DNA of 64,000 nucleotides from Camelus bactrianus (GCF_048773025.1 NC_133546.1:18308001-18372000); one strand, 5' to 3'; counted from the first letter of the stretch, positions 20,926 to 34,729 are shown. Program-made: numbers and translations. Notes: generated by a model from the letters alone, not told the origin.

Positions 20926-22355
20926 TTGAGGTTTAGTATATTTGCAATTCATACTTTGAGGCTCTATTTTTTCCTAAATTATAATTGTTTCCTTGGCATT
21001 TGCAACAGTAAGTTCTTTTCCTCTGATATTTACTCCTTTTCCACTGATATAAGCAAATAAAACAAATAACCAAACACATTAGAACTGTGTCCAGAAGAAG
21101 GATAAATAAGTTCTGAAAGAAAGAAGAATTACTATTCAAGAACTTTAGGTTTTTGACATACATTACTTGACCTTTTATTTGGAAAAGCATATTAACACTC
21201 TTTCTCAGAGATTATAAAAATAATTTATTTTTATCACAGGAAGTTGAAAATTCAAAACAGAAAGTGTAAGTGATCATAATGCCACTTCCTGGAGACAATT
21301 TCATTTCTATATCCCTAAGGAGGGCTTCAGGGGGTATCACATCCAGAGTCTGCCTGGTACTGTTCACCTGAGACAGGCCTTAAGAAGGCTCTGATTCCCA
21401 GGAAATGTGACTCTTCATTCCTGCAGTCTGTAATTTGATGTCTTAAAAAAGTTCTACCCCATTCATCAGTCTCCCATTCCCCAGAGAATCCAAGTTTATA
21501 ATAACAATCATAAGGAAGAGAGGTGCACCCTTTCAATTTGCTGTTCACACACTAATTTGCTGTCCTTCAAATGCTGGCACTTTTCAAAAGTACAAAGTCA
21601 TCCTCATTTTAGATAAATGTATCAAATTCTATATAAAGAAATCTTGTTACTTTCAGTCTTAAGAAATAAATTGGCTTATAGCTACTTTTTGATCAGTGGT
21701 TCCTGTAGAAATATAACTATTAAGGAAAACAAATGTTCGGCCTTGGTTAAAATTAAGAGAAAATGCAGCACCCAATGGTATCTAATAAGCCTTGGGAGGA
21801 AGCAGCCTGCTGACATAACTCTGTTATAGTTGTGTGCTACAAAGATAAAGTATAAAAAGTGAAAAAATAGTAACATTCCTTGAAAACAGGATCACAGTGA
21901 ACAAAGGGCACTGATAAAAGATGATCCTGGTGAATAAAAGGTCTCTCAGGTTATACCCTTACAGGTCCTGGCTCGTTATCTCTACTGAGAGCAAGCAGCG
22001 TGCTTCTAAGGTATTTAACTGTTAACCATGAAGTTTCTGTTTAAACTCTCAGGAATGTAACCTTCAAACACAAAGCGTATAAAGATCACAAAGCTCACAA
22101 AAATTTCTGGTTTTTGAAATATGATTCATTCCCATAATTCATAGAGAAGCACTCCAAGTCTTATTCTTCATAACTCTTTTTATTTGGATATCATTCACTA
22201 CCTTCTGTTAATCAGCTACACCTTTGCACCTAGTTCCCTCCATGAAGAAGCACAAAGTAAAAAGTGCAGATTCTAATCCAGATGTACAACCAGAAGCCCA
22301 TTTTGTTCTAAATTCCTAAATACTCATCTGCAAAGTTTCATTTGGTCTGCATGTT
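20926..22355. other. Unassigned AT-rich sequence
   Basis: No gene. Short frames of 64-85 codons on both strands look random. No repeat family recognised. Confidence 0.4.
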
Positions 22356-22400
22356 TATTCAACAAATAATTATTGTGCACTTATTTTGTGCCAGGTGAAC
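22356..22400 (-). mobile_element. Short L2 3'-end remnant, minus strand
   Basis: 'tattcaacaaataattattg' followed by 'tttgtgccaggtg' is the reverse complement of the L2 3' end. Confidence 0.6.
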
Positions 22401-22880
22401 ATAGTCAACTCTTTTTCCCCAACACTAAATTTATTTAAATTCACAGAATTATCTCTTCTGATATTGCATTCTTCCTCCTGCCTTGGGGTTGAAATATGGT
22501 GATACAAAATGAAACTGCCTCTTTTTAACATCCTTACTTGGCAAAACAAAATGTTAACAACCCAGTGCCAGCCTCCACATCTGTATTTGCAATATTTGCT
22601 CCATGAAATCCAGAACAACTACAACCACTGATCTTGTTCCTTCCTGCCCCTATAAATAGACTATATCTCTTTACAACTGTACCTTCAGTATCTGAAACTG
22701 TGACTTCCAATTTATGTCTATTGAATTAATGATTACTGGATGGATGGATAGGTATAGGCATCTCTCTGAGCCAGACAATTTATTGATTAGAAAGACCCAA
22801 AGCTGGACTAAACCAGGGAACCAAGATGTGCCAGATGTGTCTAAATGGACCACCGTCCTTCAATAATAATAATGGTTATT
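22401..22880. other. Unassigned sequence
   Basis: Nothing recognisable apart from a short GGAT run near 22739-22750. Confidence 0.4.
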
Positions 22881-22884
22881 GGTG

Positions 22885-23095
22885 TTATTAATCCCCAGCA
22901 TATGCTGTACTGTTCCAAGTACTTTGTGCATGCTAACTTAGACCCCAAAATGAATCACTAAAGAAAATAATTTCACAACCCCATTTTATAGAGAAGAAAC
23001 TGAATTCACAGAGAAGATAAAAAACATGCTTAAATGGAGGAGTCCCAGATTCCACTCTTAATGACTGCATTACGCTGCCCCTCTGTCACAAGAAC
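22885..23095 (-). mobile_element. MIR SINE, minus strand
   Basis: 'ctgttccaagtactttgtgc', 'cccattttatagagaagaaa', 'ctgaattcacagagaagata' and 'gagtcccagattccactctt' follow the reverse-complement MIR order. Confidence 0.8.
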
Positions 23096-24190
23096 AGTAA
23101 GAAAATAAACCAGAAAACAGTACAGAAAATTCACCAGTGACCTGCATCCAGTCCTCACCAATCTCACTCTCATGTGGCATGAGCTAGAAATTCTAACTTA
23201 TAGCAATGCTGCGCTACATTAATTGAAACACCAAGTAGCATTTATATTTATTTCCAAATGTTATTAGTTATAACATCAAGCAATGCTTATTTATGTCCAA
23301 ATTTTGTGCTGCATTTTTTAGACACATCCCTCAGAATCCACTCTATCTTTTACAGGGCCTAGCATTATGTCATATTAATACTAGGCACTCGCAAAGTGTT
23401 TTTGGATCCGACTAAATTGCTTTGGAGTTGCTAAGATTTGAATCTCACAGGTGCATTCTGCAAACCCACAGGACTGAGGAAATTCAGCATGAGATTAAAA
23501 CATGAAGAAGCAGGGGGATGATTCCTGACAAAATGGAACATCTTGAGGGATTAAAATAAACATGTAGAAAAGTCACCTGAGGCTCTGAAAACTCAATTAA
23601 TTATTTCAAAAAAACCAGGAAAGTACACCAACCCTAACAAGCACTGAGCAAAAGCCTCATTATGTAGTACTTTCTTGGTGCATTGAAAGTACACCAGTAA
23701 CAGTACTTCTTAACCAATGGCTGCTCAAAGTTACATAAATTATTGCCATGACAACTATTTCTCCAGCAATAAAATTATGAAAACCACAATTTCTCTGAAA
23801 GATAGTAAAGCCTTATCATTTGCTATTCACAATGAGTTGAATGCTTACCCTTCAGGAGTCATCACAGACAAGGCATCTGTGTGGCGACGCAGACACTCCT
23901 CAACTTAGAAACAAGGTGCTCCAAAAGACCATGGGAAGTGGGCTGCTTGAATTCCAGGAGGCTGTGTCCCTTAGAGACACACACATAATGTTGGTTGGAG
24001 TTCCACACATGTCCACAGATGCCTTAATTATGCATAATTTGGTTAAAATGCACAATACTGGGGGAAGAGGAGAAAATATCGTGTTCGTATTCATAATTAA
24101 AAAGCAAGAAAAGAAATCAAACTGAGAAAAGAAACTCACTCTGAAAAAGAACCCTTGGACAGTGTCAAGGCTTCAAGGCTAACCATACTG
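23096..24190. other. Unassigned sequence
   Basis: About 1.1 kb with no recognised repeat. Overlapping opposite frames at 23841-24139 (94 and 79 codons) have no recognisable domain. Confidence 0.4.
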
Positions 24191-24194
24191 CCTT

Positions 24195-24645
24195 GCTTCT
24201 TCACTCTGTTAATGGACTTCATCTCTAGCCGTCTCTGCTCCTGTCTCACAGACTTCTCTTTCTTCCTCAATCTTTGCAGGCTCCTCTGAGCTCAGGATCT
24301 CTGGACACACTGCTGCTTCTGTCTTTGAAGCTCCCCTCCTACACCCAGCTTCCTCACAACACCTGCTACTCTTTCCTCATCTTCAGATCTCAGACTAGGG
24401 GGACATCCAGGTGAGATCGGGCCTTCCTTAGAACACAGCATAGCATCCTGAGCTGAGAATACATGCATTTAATCTCAATCACAATTATTAGGAATTAGTA
24501 CAGTTACTTGTTCTGAGTATTTCTTTTAACCCTGTCTCCCCAACTAGATGGCACGCTCCATGATATCAGGGACATTGTCCATCCTTGTCACCTCTATGTC
24601 CACATTACACAGCAGAGCCTGTGCTCAATAAATATTTGTTGTGTT
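24195..24645 (+). mobile_element. L2 LINE 3' end, plus strand
   Basis: Sense L2 3' region. Clear at the right end: 'tgtctccccaactagatggc', 'atcagggacattgtccatcc' and 'cctgtgctcaataaatattt'. The left part is pyrimidine-rich as in L2. ORF decayed. Confidence 0.75.
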
Positions 24646-25130
24646 CACATGTTTTTAAAGAAAACTTCTCTTTTCTTGATAAAAATATAACATTCACATG
24701 ATTCTCACAGCATGCTGTGGTTTGACGATATCATTTTAGAAATGCAACAAAGGAAGAGAAAAGGGATCTTCCTTAGATGCCTGAAAAGAAGAGACGTGAG
24801 ATTTTCCACAGTGGAATAAGTGTTGGAAAAACAGTCATAAGAAATGGGCTAACACACCCTCTGAATTCTCTCATTTCAAAGGGAGGAAGCGATCGGTAGG
24901 GAAGAAATCACTGCATCATACAATTTCTGGAACTGACCAGAAGCACCATGCAGAAAACCTAAGGCTCTCTGAATCAGGGGAGGGGAGAGGGATTACAGGG
25001 TGGAATGAAGGCAAGGCATACCTGGCAATTCATCTGTTTAGTACAAACGCAAATTAAGGGTTTGTAGCTCAGGAAATGGCTTTTGAGGGAAGTATTCCTT
25101 TGAATTGACAAACAGTTTAGTTTTGTTTTT
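24646..25130. other. Unassigned sequence
   Basis: No gene or repeat recognised. Confidence 0.4.
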
Positions 25131-25134
25131 AATT

Positions 25135-25605
25135 TTAATTCATTCATTTAATATTTTTTCCCTAGCAACTGCTATGTTACCAAGTTCTGAGCTAGGTCTC
25201 AAAGGTACAAGATTAACAGATAAGTGCTGGTGGAAAACTCATAATGAGCCAACCAGACAAATAATCATGAGATAATGTCAAAGTCCTGTGCTGAAATTGA
25301 TCCAAGTGAATAAATCATTGCACAAGCTTGCCAGAGGGAAAAAAGATACGTGAATGGGGTCAAGAGAGCCATCACTGAGCAGAGGTGGCTGGCTTTTAAG
25401 CTGAGACTGAGTGAAAGGAGTTTGTCTCTCCAACAGGGAAGGAAGAGCATGTGCAAGGCACAGGCGATGCAAACCCCTGGTGTGTCTGAGAAAAGAGCAG
25501 CAGTTCTCTGTGGCTGGAGGAGAGAATGCATGTTGTGGACTAGCAGACAATGAGCTTGGACAAGGTGACAGACTAGATTTTTCAGGAGCCTTGTGAGTCA
25601 TGAGT
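25135..25605 (-). mobile_element. L2 LINE 3' part, minus strand
   Basis: Starts with 'attcattcatttaatatttt' and goes on through antisense L2 text such as 'gaagagcatgtgcaaggcac' and 'gagcttggacaaggtgacag'. The overlapping open frames on both strands at 25265-25601 (up to 107 codons) fall inside it and are not genes. Confidence 0.7.
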
Positions 25606-28130
25606 TTAAAATTCCCTCAAGACTAACGATATTCGAAATCCTTCTAAGCACGGACGCATTCTTTGAGAAAACCTCATACCTAAGTCCAGCGTATAAAGTA
25701 GAAAATAACATTGCTGTTCTGGGCTGCTGAGTGGTGACCTGATCCCTCACCTCCAACCACCACACACAGCCTATGGTCCTTCTTTAAAGCCCCCAGACCG
25801 TTGAACATTCCTCCTGCTGCAGCAGTGCAGAGTCGTCTACACAGGGCAGATGCTCGATAATTAAATGAGTCCAAGTCACACGGTAAGTGAGGCTTTCATT
25901 TGTTGCTTTCATTTTTGCTTTTGAGACCACTCTGACTTAAGCAGGGAATGAACAGAAGGTGGGGGGCTTGCAGAGCAAGGCACAGACAGTCCAACCAGCA
26001 ATCCAAGTGTGGCAGGGTGCTAGATGGAGGCAAAGTCTTGTTTCAGCCTCACAATATTTTCTCCACTCTCCCTGACACTCCCCCTCTCTGTTGGGCTGCA
26101 GAGCTGCAGGGGAGAAATATGTCATGGCTCCTGCAGCAGAATTTGCCTTTTGACCTTCTCAGCTTAAATGTAAACTGTAACTGGTTCCACGTAAGAAGAG
26201 AGGTCTGAAGAAGGAGAAAGGTGAGAACTTCTCAAACTGGAACGAAGCCTAACATGATAGGGACAGACCAAAGTTTTCATGAGTCTAAAGTTCATACAAT
26301 TGGAGAGGTCTTCTCTAGGAAAAAATGAAAAGTTATGAATACAAAATTAGATTTAAAATAAATTTAGAAGGAGAAATCACAACAAATTGCCAATTTTAAA
26401 GGCATCTGAAAACAGAAAACATCACAAATTCATAAATATAATACTTTTATTTGTGAACTGCCCTATACACCTGTATGATAATGCTTTTGCTTACGTATTT
26501 CAGCTGCATACTCTTCGGTGATTTCTTCATAGGACAATTGTGTACCTTCTATAGAAAAGGTAGATAATTCAGTGTTTCTTCTAGTATGGTCAGTTGAATT
26601 TTGGTATATCATTATCTTTGGTTATTTAAAGTTTAGAAAATTTTTGTTTCAGGTTACTCCTTTTGGGAATATCATGTAAATTTTTAGAATTGTCAAATTC
26701 AGGAAATCTCTATCAAGGCTCTTTCATATATGAGCTGAAGATTTCAGGTCAGATCAAGTTTCCTTTTGCGGTCACAAATCTTAAGTACTCTTTCAATTGA
26801 TGACACCCATTGACCAGTTTGTCATATTTTTGTCTTCATTATAGTGTTGTATTATGCATTTATAATACGATCATTGAAGTCACTATTTTATGTCAAAACA
26901 ACAAGGAATTTAAATTGTTTTCCAATGTGTTCATGAGTCACTCCTCTTCATTAATTGGATTATTAAGCAATCCAAGGTTATATTCATTATCTCTGTTTAT
27001 CACTTCCTCTCACACAGAGAGAATTGGGCTGACAAAAGAATTAATAGTTATTCACAGGGTTTCAGTGAGAACAGTACACAATAATGGCCAACTAACAGCG
27101 TTTAGCGAAGACTCAACAATAAAGTTGTAATATTGGTATCTGGTTTACTTATTGAACACTTCATTTTTACACATCTCCCCATTATTTAATTCTGATAAAT
27201 GATTTGGGATAATTAAGTCATTAATTTTTCATTTAGACATTTTTCAATGTGCACATACAAAAATGAATCAAATCTACTGATTTGTCCAATAGTTCCCATG
27301 ATTAGAGTCATTATCTTTATTTTAAAAAACATCACTTTCCATTGTACCATCTGAAGGGTAAACTCCATTCACTTAAAAATTTATTAGGCATAAATACTCT
27401 TTTAAATGTTTAAAAATAATAGTTAACATTGTCAATAAAACTGTTCTCTCTTTTCTATTCTTCAAGCTGTTCATCTAGTGCATTTGTATTTGATTGATGT
27501 GTAATTCAAGTATATTCTTGTCTGTGAAGTCCTCCTGACTTTCAAGAAGTCATATCTGACTTATTAGAACATTTTATAAATTATACAATATATACAACAT
27601 CTTATCTTGGACTCATTTGCTAGACTCTGATAACAGTTTGAACATTGTTCTTTTGTTGCTGTTGTTTTCATAAAATGTACTTGAAAAATATTTCTCCTAT
27701 CTGCTGTATGTTCTGTTTAATTCTCTGTAAATATTTCCTACTGGCATTATGATTTTGGAGAAGAAAAAACAGCTTTCTTTTATTAAACAATGCTATCAGG
27801 ACAAACATGGTAATTATCAAAGTCAACGAATTTTCCCAATAAAGCTGTTGTTGGAAACCCTGCACACTCTGGTAATCAGACAAATTTTTAGTTTCAGTTG
27901 CAATAAGACAGGTTTTGGTGTACCAAATTTTATCTTTTTGTGTCAAATTGTCTGTTGCCAAAATTTCCCATTACATTTGGCAACTAGACTACTCTATTCC
28001 CATAGTACCTAAATTTGGGTATAGTTAATAATTCCAGGTAACACTATTTAATTTATGTGAAATTCAGGTGTATAAAAATTCAAATTTATTTTTAGCCTGC
28101 TGCCACACTGTAGTGACCTATATAGTTGTA
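25606..28130. other. Unassigned, AT-rich from 26250 onward
   Basis: About 2.5 kb without a repeat that I can name. The plus strand from 26400 to 28100 is T-rich, as antisense LINE or LTR-element sequence often is, but no conserved peptide emerges. Frames of up to 106 codons (26810-27130) lack recognisable domains. Confidence 0.35.
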
Positions 28131-30785
28131 TAATATTTCTCTAATACTAAATACATTAACATATCAACGAGTATGTGTAGGAGTTCTGTCACTGGACCAC
28201 CTGCTTCTTGAGGATGTTTTGCATATGTTGGTGGTAATTCTGCATGCCAATTCTGGAATCCTCGGGTTGCTTCAGAATAATATACTCAAATAAACTAAGA
28301 TGTGAGCTAATATGCTGGGTGGATAAAACGCAATTTCACGTACAGAAGTACTTAATGTTTAAATTACTGCTACAGGTTTATGCTATACAAATACAGAAAT
28401 TCTGATAAATACTGTTTTTTGTAACTTTCATTAAAAATGTATGTTACATTTATAAATGTACCTAATGCATCACAAGTGTATCTCCTTATAGAGAATGTTC
28501 TGACTAGGCATCAGTAGGAACTGCTTCAACACCAAACATAGGACGAATGGAAGGATTTCCCATAAAAAAGCTTCTGGCTCCAGGCTTTTCAAACCTCATT
28601 TTTCCTCCACTGCCCACATACTTCCAGTGCCTTAGGATGTAGTTTTATCACAGCCAACCTGTGGTCCTGCACCGTCGTTTCCCAATGCTGAATGAGTCCA
28701 AGGAAGATTCACAGAAGCCATTCCAACCCTGCACCTACAGCTAGCAGCAGCATAGTCATACACAGAAGGCACTGAACATGATCTAAACGAACTGAACACT
28801 CCCTCAACTCAACTTCCCTGTCGTGTGACTTCCAAGATGTCACCTAACATGAGAGGGAATCAGAGTGGAGGCAGCAGTCTTCACTGGTCATGGTGTAAAT
28901 ACTTTAGAAAGTTTTACAAAATATATGACCATGTGAACACACTGATAACCTCATATGTGCTCCTTGAAAGTGAGGTACTATGAAGGCAGTTTTAATTAGC
29001 TTCATAGTAAATCCACCTCCTGTCAGAGGAATACAACCACCTCAGGGTCAGAAAGCAGGGAGAGCATGGCCTGCCCAATGAGCACCTCCAAGGAGAAGGA
29101 CTAAGAAGTGTTCTTGGAGAGGCTGAATTCTTGGCATCAAAATCTCAATATCCCCTTGCCAACATGAGACATGAAGTCACATAGACACTGACTTTTAAGG
29201 ACCTCAAAAGCTTGAACAGCTACATTCTTATAGAAAACTAGAGAGTCATCCTGAAGTTAGGTTTTCTGTTGTTGTCATTCTTGTCATGTCTATTGCCACT
29301 GACCTTGTTGCTTCCTAACAGACTGGAAACCTCCTAGTTCCTCGTAACAACAAGCTTCTCACTAGCTCGACAAGACAGGGGCTCAGAATAGACTTTTTTG
29401 ACAATAGAGAAATATGACACATCTTGCATGCCCAGGTAGAGACTGTAACTGCAAATCTAAGCCCGTTATCATCTCAACATTTCATGTGAGATACCTGCTA
29501 CTTCTGAACACCACCTCAATAATCAGAGAAATTAATAACAAACATATGTCATTATAGATAGAGGCATGACACTAGCTAACGAAAGTATTAAGGTATTATT
29601 TTCACTGACAGTAATTTCAAAGGAGCCCCCATTACATCCTAAAGATATTTATTCATGTTCCTTTCAGAAACACTGTAAAAAGTAACTGCCTTAAAAATCC
29701 TGTAGTTATATTTTATTTTCTTCATTGTTTAGGCCAAAAATTACAGTGGGAACATTTCATTGAAAAAGAAAAAAACAAACAGTGTTCTGCTTTGCACTTG
29801 GGTTTTTCCAAGACCCCCTGCTGCACAGTATTCAGACCCAAATGTGCTCTTGCACCTCCATGAAAATTTCTGGGTAGAATCACCATTTTTACACACCTCC
29901 CCAGGTTTCTGACCAGCACTCAGAAGGCAGTGAGCATTGCATTCATGGCTTTTGCAAAGAACACTGTAAACTACTGTTACAGAAACTGATATTTGACCAT
30001 CAGTTCCCTGAAAATTACCTCACTGAGTTGAGTTTCTAGAACTGAATAAAATAGATTATATGTTTGCTGGCCAATCTGAAGTGTGAAATATGTTGAGTCA
30101 TCCAGCACGTGACACGTAAAATCATTTCAATCTGTGACTAGTATGATGCTATGAATGTGGAAGACTGGGTGAGAACTCAGAGAAGGAAAAGGGGGATGAC
30201 ATGTACACTGCCACTCCAACTTCCTGAAGGAAAAACTGCTAAGTGTCTGAATCAAAATTAACTGCATAGAACAGGATGTCAGATGTTTATGTTGAAACAT
30301 AAGTCCCAGTTCTATTCTGTCACAGGGTAAAAATATGTCGATTTTTTTCATTCAAAATAAAAGGAAGACTATGAGGGTTTTGTTATAACTTAAAGAATGA
30401 TGACATTACAATCTTTCCTTTCCCAGGGAGACCTAACTCTAGAACCTCTAAGAAGCCTATGCCCTTGCAAATGTTTTGGTCACTCTGAGCCTGTAATATG
30501 ATGTGCATACACTGGTGTCTCGAAGTAACCACAGGCCCTCAGCAGCTGAGGTAGGAGACCGCATGTGATTGACTACTCTGCTCTTGCCCTCACCTGGTAT
30601 CACAAATAACTCAGGCTGATGCCTAAAAGCACACGACTCACCTGGAACCATTTTTCTCAAAAATTAGCATCACTCACTTCTGTGTTGGGCTCACTGATTT
30701 GAAGGCAAGCCCATCCACCAAGAAGGTAGGAATGTCCACAGCTGGAGCAGTGCCAATGCTATTCCATTGTCCTCCGTGCCCCATT
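28131..30785. other. Unassigned sequence
   Basis: About 2.65 kb. No simple repeats of note, no MIR, L2 or L1 that I recognise, and no open frame above 75 codons. Confidence 0.4.
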
Positions 30786-30789
30786 TCTA

Positions 30790-30995
30790 GCGGTTAAGCA
30801 TGGCTTAATCTGAGCTCACACCTGAACTCTTGTTACTTTGTGACTTTGTGCAAATGCTTGTCCTCTCAGTCTCAACTTCTTCTGTATTAATAGAGATAAT
30901 GCTAGTGCTTTCCTCTTATTTTAGACAAGATAACATATGTAAAGTGCCTGGCTCATAATAAATGCTCAAAAAATGGGGCTAATATTATTTTCCAA
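30790..30995 (+). mobile_element. MIR SINE, plus strand
   Basis: 'gcggttaagcatggcttaat', 'gtgactttgtgcaaatgctt', 'gtaaagtgcctggctcataa' and 'taaatgctcaaaaaatgg' follow MIR order from near the head to the 3' end. Confidence 0.85.
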
Positions 30996-31034
30996 CTCCA
31001 GACAGATTTCCAGCTTTGAGTCATCCATTCAGCC

Positions 31035-31260
31035 ATTCTAAATAACACCTACAACTTATTCATGAAATATGCATTGAGCACCAGTTTTGTGCCAAGTGCT
31101 ATACTGGGCACTGGGGATATAGCAATGGATAAGACACAGTCCTTGCTTTCTGTCCTGCCACAAAGAGCCAACTCAAGGCATGTCGGAGCAGGACAAGCTG
31201 TTGACACGGTACGTGTTCTTCTCCTAATCAGAGAGAAATCCTCATGGAGACTGAAAAGGC
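31035..31260 (-). mobile_element. L2 LINE 3' end, minus strand
   Basis: 'gcattgagcaccagttttgt', 'gccaagtgctatactgggca' and 'ctggggatatagcaatggat' are close to the reverse-complement L2 3' end. One of the better preserved L2 tails here. The 93-codon frame at 31062-31343 is a by-product. Confidence 0.8.
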
Positions 31261-31704
31261 AATCATCAGAAACAAAGCATCCTCTTGAAATTATAGACAG
31301 ATTATTAGAGAAATATAGAGAAATAGAGAAAACAGTTTTATAGTTTTTTTTTTAACCTTGAAGACCATAATTCAAATATATAAACAAACTCAGCTTTCAA
31401 AGTCTGGAGGCATTTCTTCAGGAAACTGCATTATTATTAAAGTAAGGTCCCTACCTCCACAAACTCTGCTCCCACGCATTTCAGAAGCCCTGCTAGCACG
31501 CATCATACCATGGTGCCTTCACACATCAATTTGTCAAAACAAGTCTGGATTCTGAGTCCACGCTCCTTATCGTCACTCATTTCCCATGAGGCTTAGCTAC
31601 AGATGGAGAATATACTCCCCCTACAGACCTGAATTCTGCAGACAATAAGATCAACTGAGATTTCTCATCACAAATTAATAAATTACCAATTTGTTTCTTA
31701 AATA
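31261..31704. other. Unassigned sequence
   Basis: No gene or repeat recognised. Confidence 0.4.
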
Positions 31705-31835
31705 TGGACATATTTGACAAATTTTACTGAATTCCTACAATGTACCAGGCAACACTGTAGATGTTGAAGATATGAGTAAATAAAACATAAATTCTAAGTC
31801 CTCTAGAAGCCTACATTTTGATCATCAGAAATAAT
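31705..31835 (-). mobile_element. L2 LINE 3' end, minus strand
   Basis: 'tactgaattcctacaatgta', 'ccaggcaacactgtagatgt' and 'cctctagaagcctacatttt' match the reverse-complement L2 3' end. Confidence 0.7.
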
Positions 31836-32084
31836 AGTTGCTCTATTCTTTAAGGCATTAGCTATGGAACTCAGAAAACAGTATGAAGAATTCCACACTG
31901 TAACATTAAACTATCTTATTTCATCAATTCTAAGATGCACCTTTTTTTCACCTGTTAACATCTCTGAACTCAAGGTGCATCTTACAGTCAGTAGATTCTT
32001 ATAGTCACTGCCATTAGTGATGTAGTTTGTGAGGGAAAAAAATTCTGATAAGTTCAAGAAAGCACTAGTACACTAACAATAACT

Positions 32085-32430
32085 AATAATAATAGCAGAT
32101 AAACCTCAAATTTCAGTGACTCAAGATGATAAAAGGTTATTTCTCTCTGTTTTATGCTAATGTTCCATTTTGGGTAGCTTTCCTCCAAGCACTAATTTAG
32201 GAACCAGACTCACAGTGAAAGCTCTCCAATCTAGGGATCAGTGTTTCCTTGGTGTCTTTTCCATTCTGGCCAGGCAGAAAGGAATGAGTAAAGGCAATTG
32301 TGTGGGCCCGGAAGCAGCCTATGTCACACGGTGCCAGCATTCCACTGGCCAGAACCCAAACACAGGGACCTCTTACTGAGCTGGCTGGGCCCCGACAGAA
32401 AGTACAGCACCTGCACCAGAGAGCAAGAAT
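32085..32430 (-). mobile_element. LTR-like ancient repeat, minus orientation
   Basis: 'tttcagtgactcaagatgat', 'tttcttccaagc'-like text and 'cagcattccactggccagaa' resemble an abundant old LTR-like family read backwards (compare 13200-13600). No internal genes. Overlapping frames of 69-103 codons here are not genes. Confidence 0.4.
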
Positions 32431-32529
32431 TGGGCTCAGCCACAGAAATCTACAGACACTCGATCTTGCTAATCCCAGGACAGAAGCATGGAAAAACTGG
32501 AAGCTCACCTGCTATGTTACACTCGATTA

Positions 32530-32670
32530 GCATCCTGGGCTTTAAAAGCTCTTTCATGTTTGTACTCTTACTCCTCAGAATAACTTTGTGGGATGGGTAT
32601 CTGTAGGCAAATGAGGGATGAAGACACAAAAGGGTTAGTTATTTGCCTGATTCTACATGGTTTATAAGTA
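32530..32670 (-). mobile_element. MIR SINE fragment, minus strand
   Basis: 'actcctcagaataactttgt', 'gggatgggtatctgtaggca' and 'aatgagggatgaagacacaa' match the reverse-complement MIR middle part. Confidence 0.6.
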
Positions 32671-34725
32671 AAGGGACCATATTATTTATCTTTCAAACCA
32701 GGGCACTTTGGAGAATGAAAGGGGGGCACTGTTAAAAACTGCACTGAAGAGCAGGCATAAACTGGGACAATCCTGGGCAAACTGGGATGTGTTGTCCCTC
32801 TACACACAGCGGGCAGAGTATGGACTTAAGCATGGAGCTCCAGACCCAGGTCTGACCTTCTTTCCTCTACACTCCGTCTCGCCTTTCAGTCTAACTGAAT
32901 CTAAGAAATTCATATGGGAAACAGTACTTAGTCCATCGTGGAGTACTCTGTTAAAATTAAGGTTTTAATGATGGCAAATAATCTGTTTGCAAAATTTAAA
33001 TTGCAATCCCCGAAGATGTGTAATAAAAGTCACAGGTGTTTAATCCATACCAATGAAACAAACTGAGCTTTAATTTGGTTTTATAGTGAAGATGAAAGGG
33101 AATACAGATATAATGGATTCTGTTTTACACATGATGGAAGAAACTGGACACACAATTCCATGCTGTGGCCAGTGGTTCATGTGAACAGAGGGAATCTGCC
33201 ACCAAGTGTATATGTGTGCGGTAAAGAGAGTTTTCCCCCAGACTTGTGAGTACAGTAACAGTACAATTTATCCTCCAAATGAGAACACTTTTAATAATAA
33301 AGAGGAGTTCAAATAATAATTATGTCAAGGAAGTAGATACAAATTTGTACTGCCTACGGCAAACTGGTCATCCCGTAAAAGGGGAGAGGGTTTTCTCCTC
33401 CTAAAGAGTTTCTCTCTCACCCAAGCCTGGACAGGCTCTAAACAGGGGACACCAAAATTCACGGCTACTTCACTGGTCCACTTTCTTTTTAGAAGAAAAC
33501 TGTAGATAATGAGAGTTCCCTCAGAAATGTAATTATTTCCTTTTCTTTAATCAAGCTCATACTGCTCAAAAACCTCTCTGACTTCAGTAATTATAGGAGG
33601 AACACTAGATGGTAAGGCAATCATAATCCCTGGAAATGTTTTAGATAGCATATAATGCAAATGTTTAAGTTTTATGTTGTTTAATGTTTGTTTACTTATA
33701 TTATTAATAATATGTCTGCACCAGACTGTAATCATGTTACATAAAATAACTGTTTCATCAAATAATACTGATGAATGAATCTTAGGAAATAAGAAACTGA
33801 ATATTTAGGGAAATGACCAATTGTTGGACTGAATAAGTAGGTGTATTTAACCCAAAGATTAATTCAAACAGCTTACTTGCATATAATAATGCTTGAATCA
33901 GTATCTACTTTGTCTTTCAGTTCTTAAAACAGTAAAATTTCGCCCATAAGCCATTCAGTAAACTATCAATAGGAAACTGTATGTAAAAAAATTTAACACT
34001 GATATTGATACAGTTGTAGAAACTGAACATCCTTCACACATTTGTTTTCAACACGCAGCTCACTTTGGTTAAATCAGCTTGGAAGTTTGGAAATAGGAAT
34101 TTCCTACCCTCAGAACGCAGCTTGCCTAGGTCTGATCATGCCAGGAGCCGGAGCAAGGGTCCTTTGGGTCTCACCAGTTGCACTCCTAGAGGCCCCTGGG
34201 CAGAAACCAGAGACATGAGCCATTTGACCCTATATTTGATCGGGGCCAGGGTATGGTCACTGCCTGTGCTTCATGTTGCCATTGGGCATACACAGATGCC
34301 TCACTGAATTCTTGCTACTATTATGCACCCCCAAACTCTCACAGACTCAAGTGTAAATAGAATAAGATATAGAAACTATCCCAAAATACTAAGCCTTTGA
34401 AACATTCCAAGAGTCTAATACAGATGCACTGCAGCGAAAACAGACGTCCAGTATCATTATTATAGGGATTACAATAATAGTAAAGACAGTCCTCATTCTT
34501 TGGTTGTGTTGTTTCTTCTATCAACTTAAACTTTAAATGTTAGGCCACTGCTGGTTTCTTAGACACTGATGAAAGGATTCTCATTCAAGGAAACTTTCAC
34601 TTCTCCAGGAGCCAAGAACTTAAGCAACTCTTCCCTCTGAATGCACAGAGCAATGATGTGACAGTGATTTCTGCATATGCCAGGTGCACAGTTATGCTTA
34701 CATTTGTGGAGATCCTTCTTTGGTA
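32671..34725. other. Unassigned sequence
   Basis: About 2 kb. A 62-codon minus-strand frame at 33547-33735 has no recognisable domain. No named repeat seen. Confidence 0.4.
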
Positions 34726-34729
34726 TGTG

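Noticed and set aside
25265-25601. 107-codon minus-strand frame
   Set aside because: Lies inside an antisense L2 fragment and overlaps several other frames; no recognisable domain.
26487-26640. A 49-codon minus-strand frame beginning MIYQNSTDH with an ITIM-like LSYEEI motif
   Set aside because: Such a short frame and a six-residue motif are expected by chance; no neighbouring exons or conservation evidence could be seen.
32197-32606. Three overlapping frames of 76-103 codons at 32.2-32.6 kb
   Set aside because: They overlap an LTR-like repeat and each other on both strands, with no domain.
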